From Candidatus Cloacimonadota bacterium (GTDB lineage Bacteria > Cloacimonadota > Cloacimonadia > Cloacimonadales > TCS61): a stretch of DNA of 6,519 bases. Numbering within the stretch: position 1 is the first letter of the stretch; each line of letters begins with the position of its first letter. The translations under genes were made by a program, and so were the position numbers. Of the stretch, positions 6,349 through 6,519 are shown piece after piece. Below the pieces are notes generated by a model. That model was given only the letters and a program-made list of their open reading frames with translations, was not told the origin of the DNA and ran no database searches. The stretch spans positions 1-6,519 of the forward strand of contig JAFGMF010000219.1 in the NCBI GenBank assembly GCA_016927675.1, written 5' to 3'.

Positions 6349-6519
6349 ATGAAAAATAATATCATTCTTTTTCTGCTGATATTCTGCTGGATTTCTGTGC
6401 AGGCTGATATCCTGGTTGAGTTGACAGATCCTGCCGGTGATGATTATGGCACAGGCAGCATAAGATATCCCGAGAATCCAATGTTTGTTGAGGGGATATT
6501 CGATCTGCTGAAATTCACC
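6349..6519 (+). CDS. Secreted glucodextranase-C-like protein, 3'-truncated by window edge; paralogue of the 3596-4429 gene
   Basis: The first 57 residues of a protein that continues past the window. Residues 1-19 form a signal peptide (MKNN start, hydrophobic core, VQA before Asp20). The mature start reads DILVELTDPAGDDYG, then SIRYPENPMFVEGIFDL. This lines up residue for residue, without gaps, with the mature start of the protein at 3596-4429 (KIEFSDPKGDDKGPG, YYTYPTNPIYKPGSFDL), so the two share a family. Whether it is another short free-standing domain or a longer protein with a catalytic part cannot be seen. It lies after a terminator and may be a separate transcription unit. The family call rests on about 35 residues. 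Confidence 0.7.
   Translation, partial: MKNNIILFLLIFCWISVQADILVELTDPAGDDYGTGSIRYPENPMFVEGIFDLLKFT

Noticed and set aside
6338..6352. Tiny ORF (ATG 6338, four codons) overlapping the start of the last gene by ATGA
   Set aside because: It is too short to support as a leader peptide, and its own ribosome site would fall in the terminator T-tract; probably chance.

Overview
The window looks like part of a carbohydrate-uptake operon from a Gram-negative, diderm bacterium. It reads left to right on the + strand, with no credible gene on the - strand. The last complete gene encodes an outer-membrane-type beta-barrel, and several proteins carry Sec signal peptides, so an outer membrane is expected. 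Base composition is moderate, and the genes are tightly packed with Shine-Dalgarno sites. The phylum cannot be fixed from the sequence. An uncultured FCB-type or Cloacimonadota-like lineage is a guess only.

Layout: (1) 1-912, the 3' part of a maltose/maltodextrin-type solute-binding protein (MalE-like), whose 5' end lies outside the window. (2) 931-2736, a MalF-like permease with an unusual N-terminal extension containing an extracytoplasmic Cache/PAS-like domain. (3) 2733-3569, a MalG-like permease that overlaps malF by ATGA. (4) 3596-4429, a small secreted protein that resembles a free-standing glucodextranase C-terminal (DOMON-like, carbohydrate-binding-type) domain. (5) 4447-6291, a 614-residue outer-membrane beta-barrel, a candidate oligosaccharide porin. 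(6) 6302-6336, a strong intrinsic terminator. (7) 6349 to the window end, the start of a second secreted protein whose mature N-terminus matches gene 4, so the two are paralogues.

Proposed joint role (inference): the barrel admits alpha-glucan oligosaccharides across the outer membrane. The small domain protein may hold or deliver them, MalE captures them in the periplasm, and MalF-MalG carry them through the inner membrane. No ATPase (MalK) is encoded here, so it must lie upstream or elsewhere.

The most notable points are the Cache-like domain built into MalF together with the absence of a full-size P2 loop, and the free-standing glucodextranase-C-like paralogues flanking a barrel gene. No gene-free stretch exceeds 60 bases. 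No tRNA, rRNA, CRISPR array, insertion sequence or attachment site was seen.
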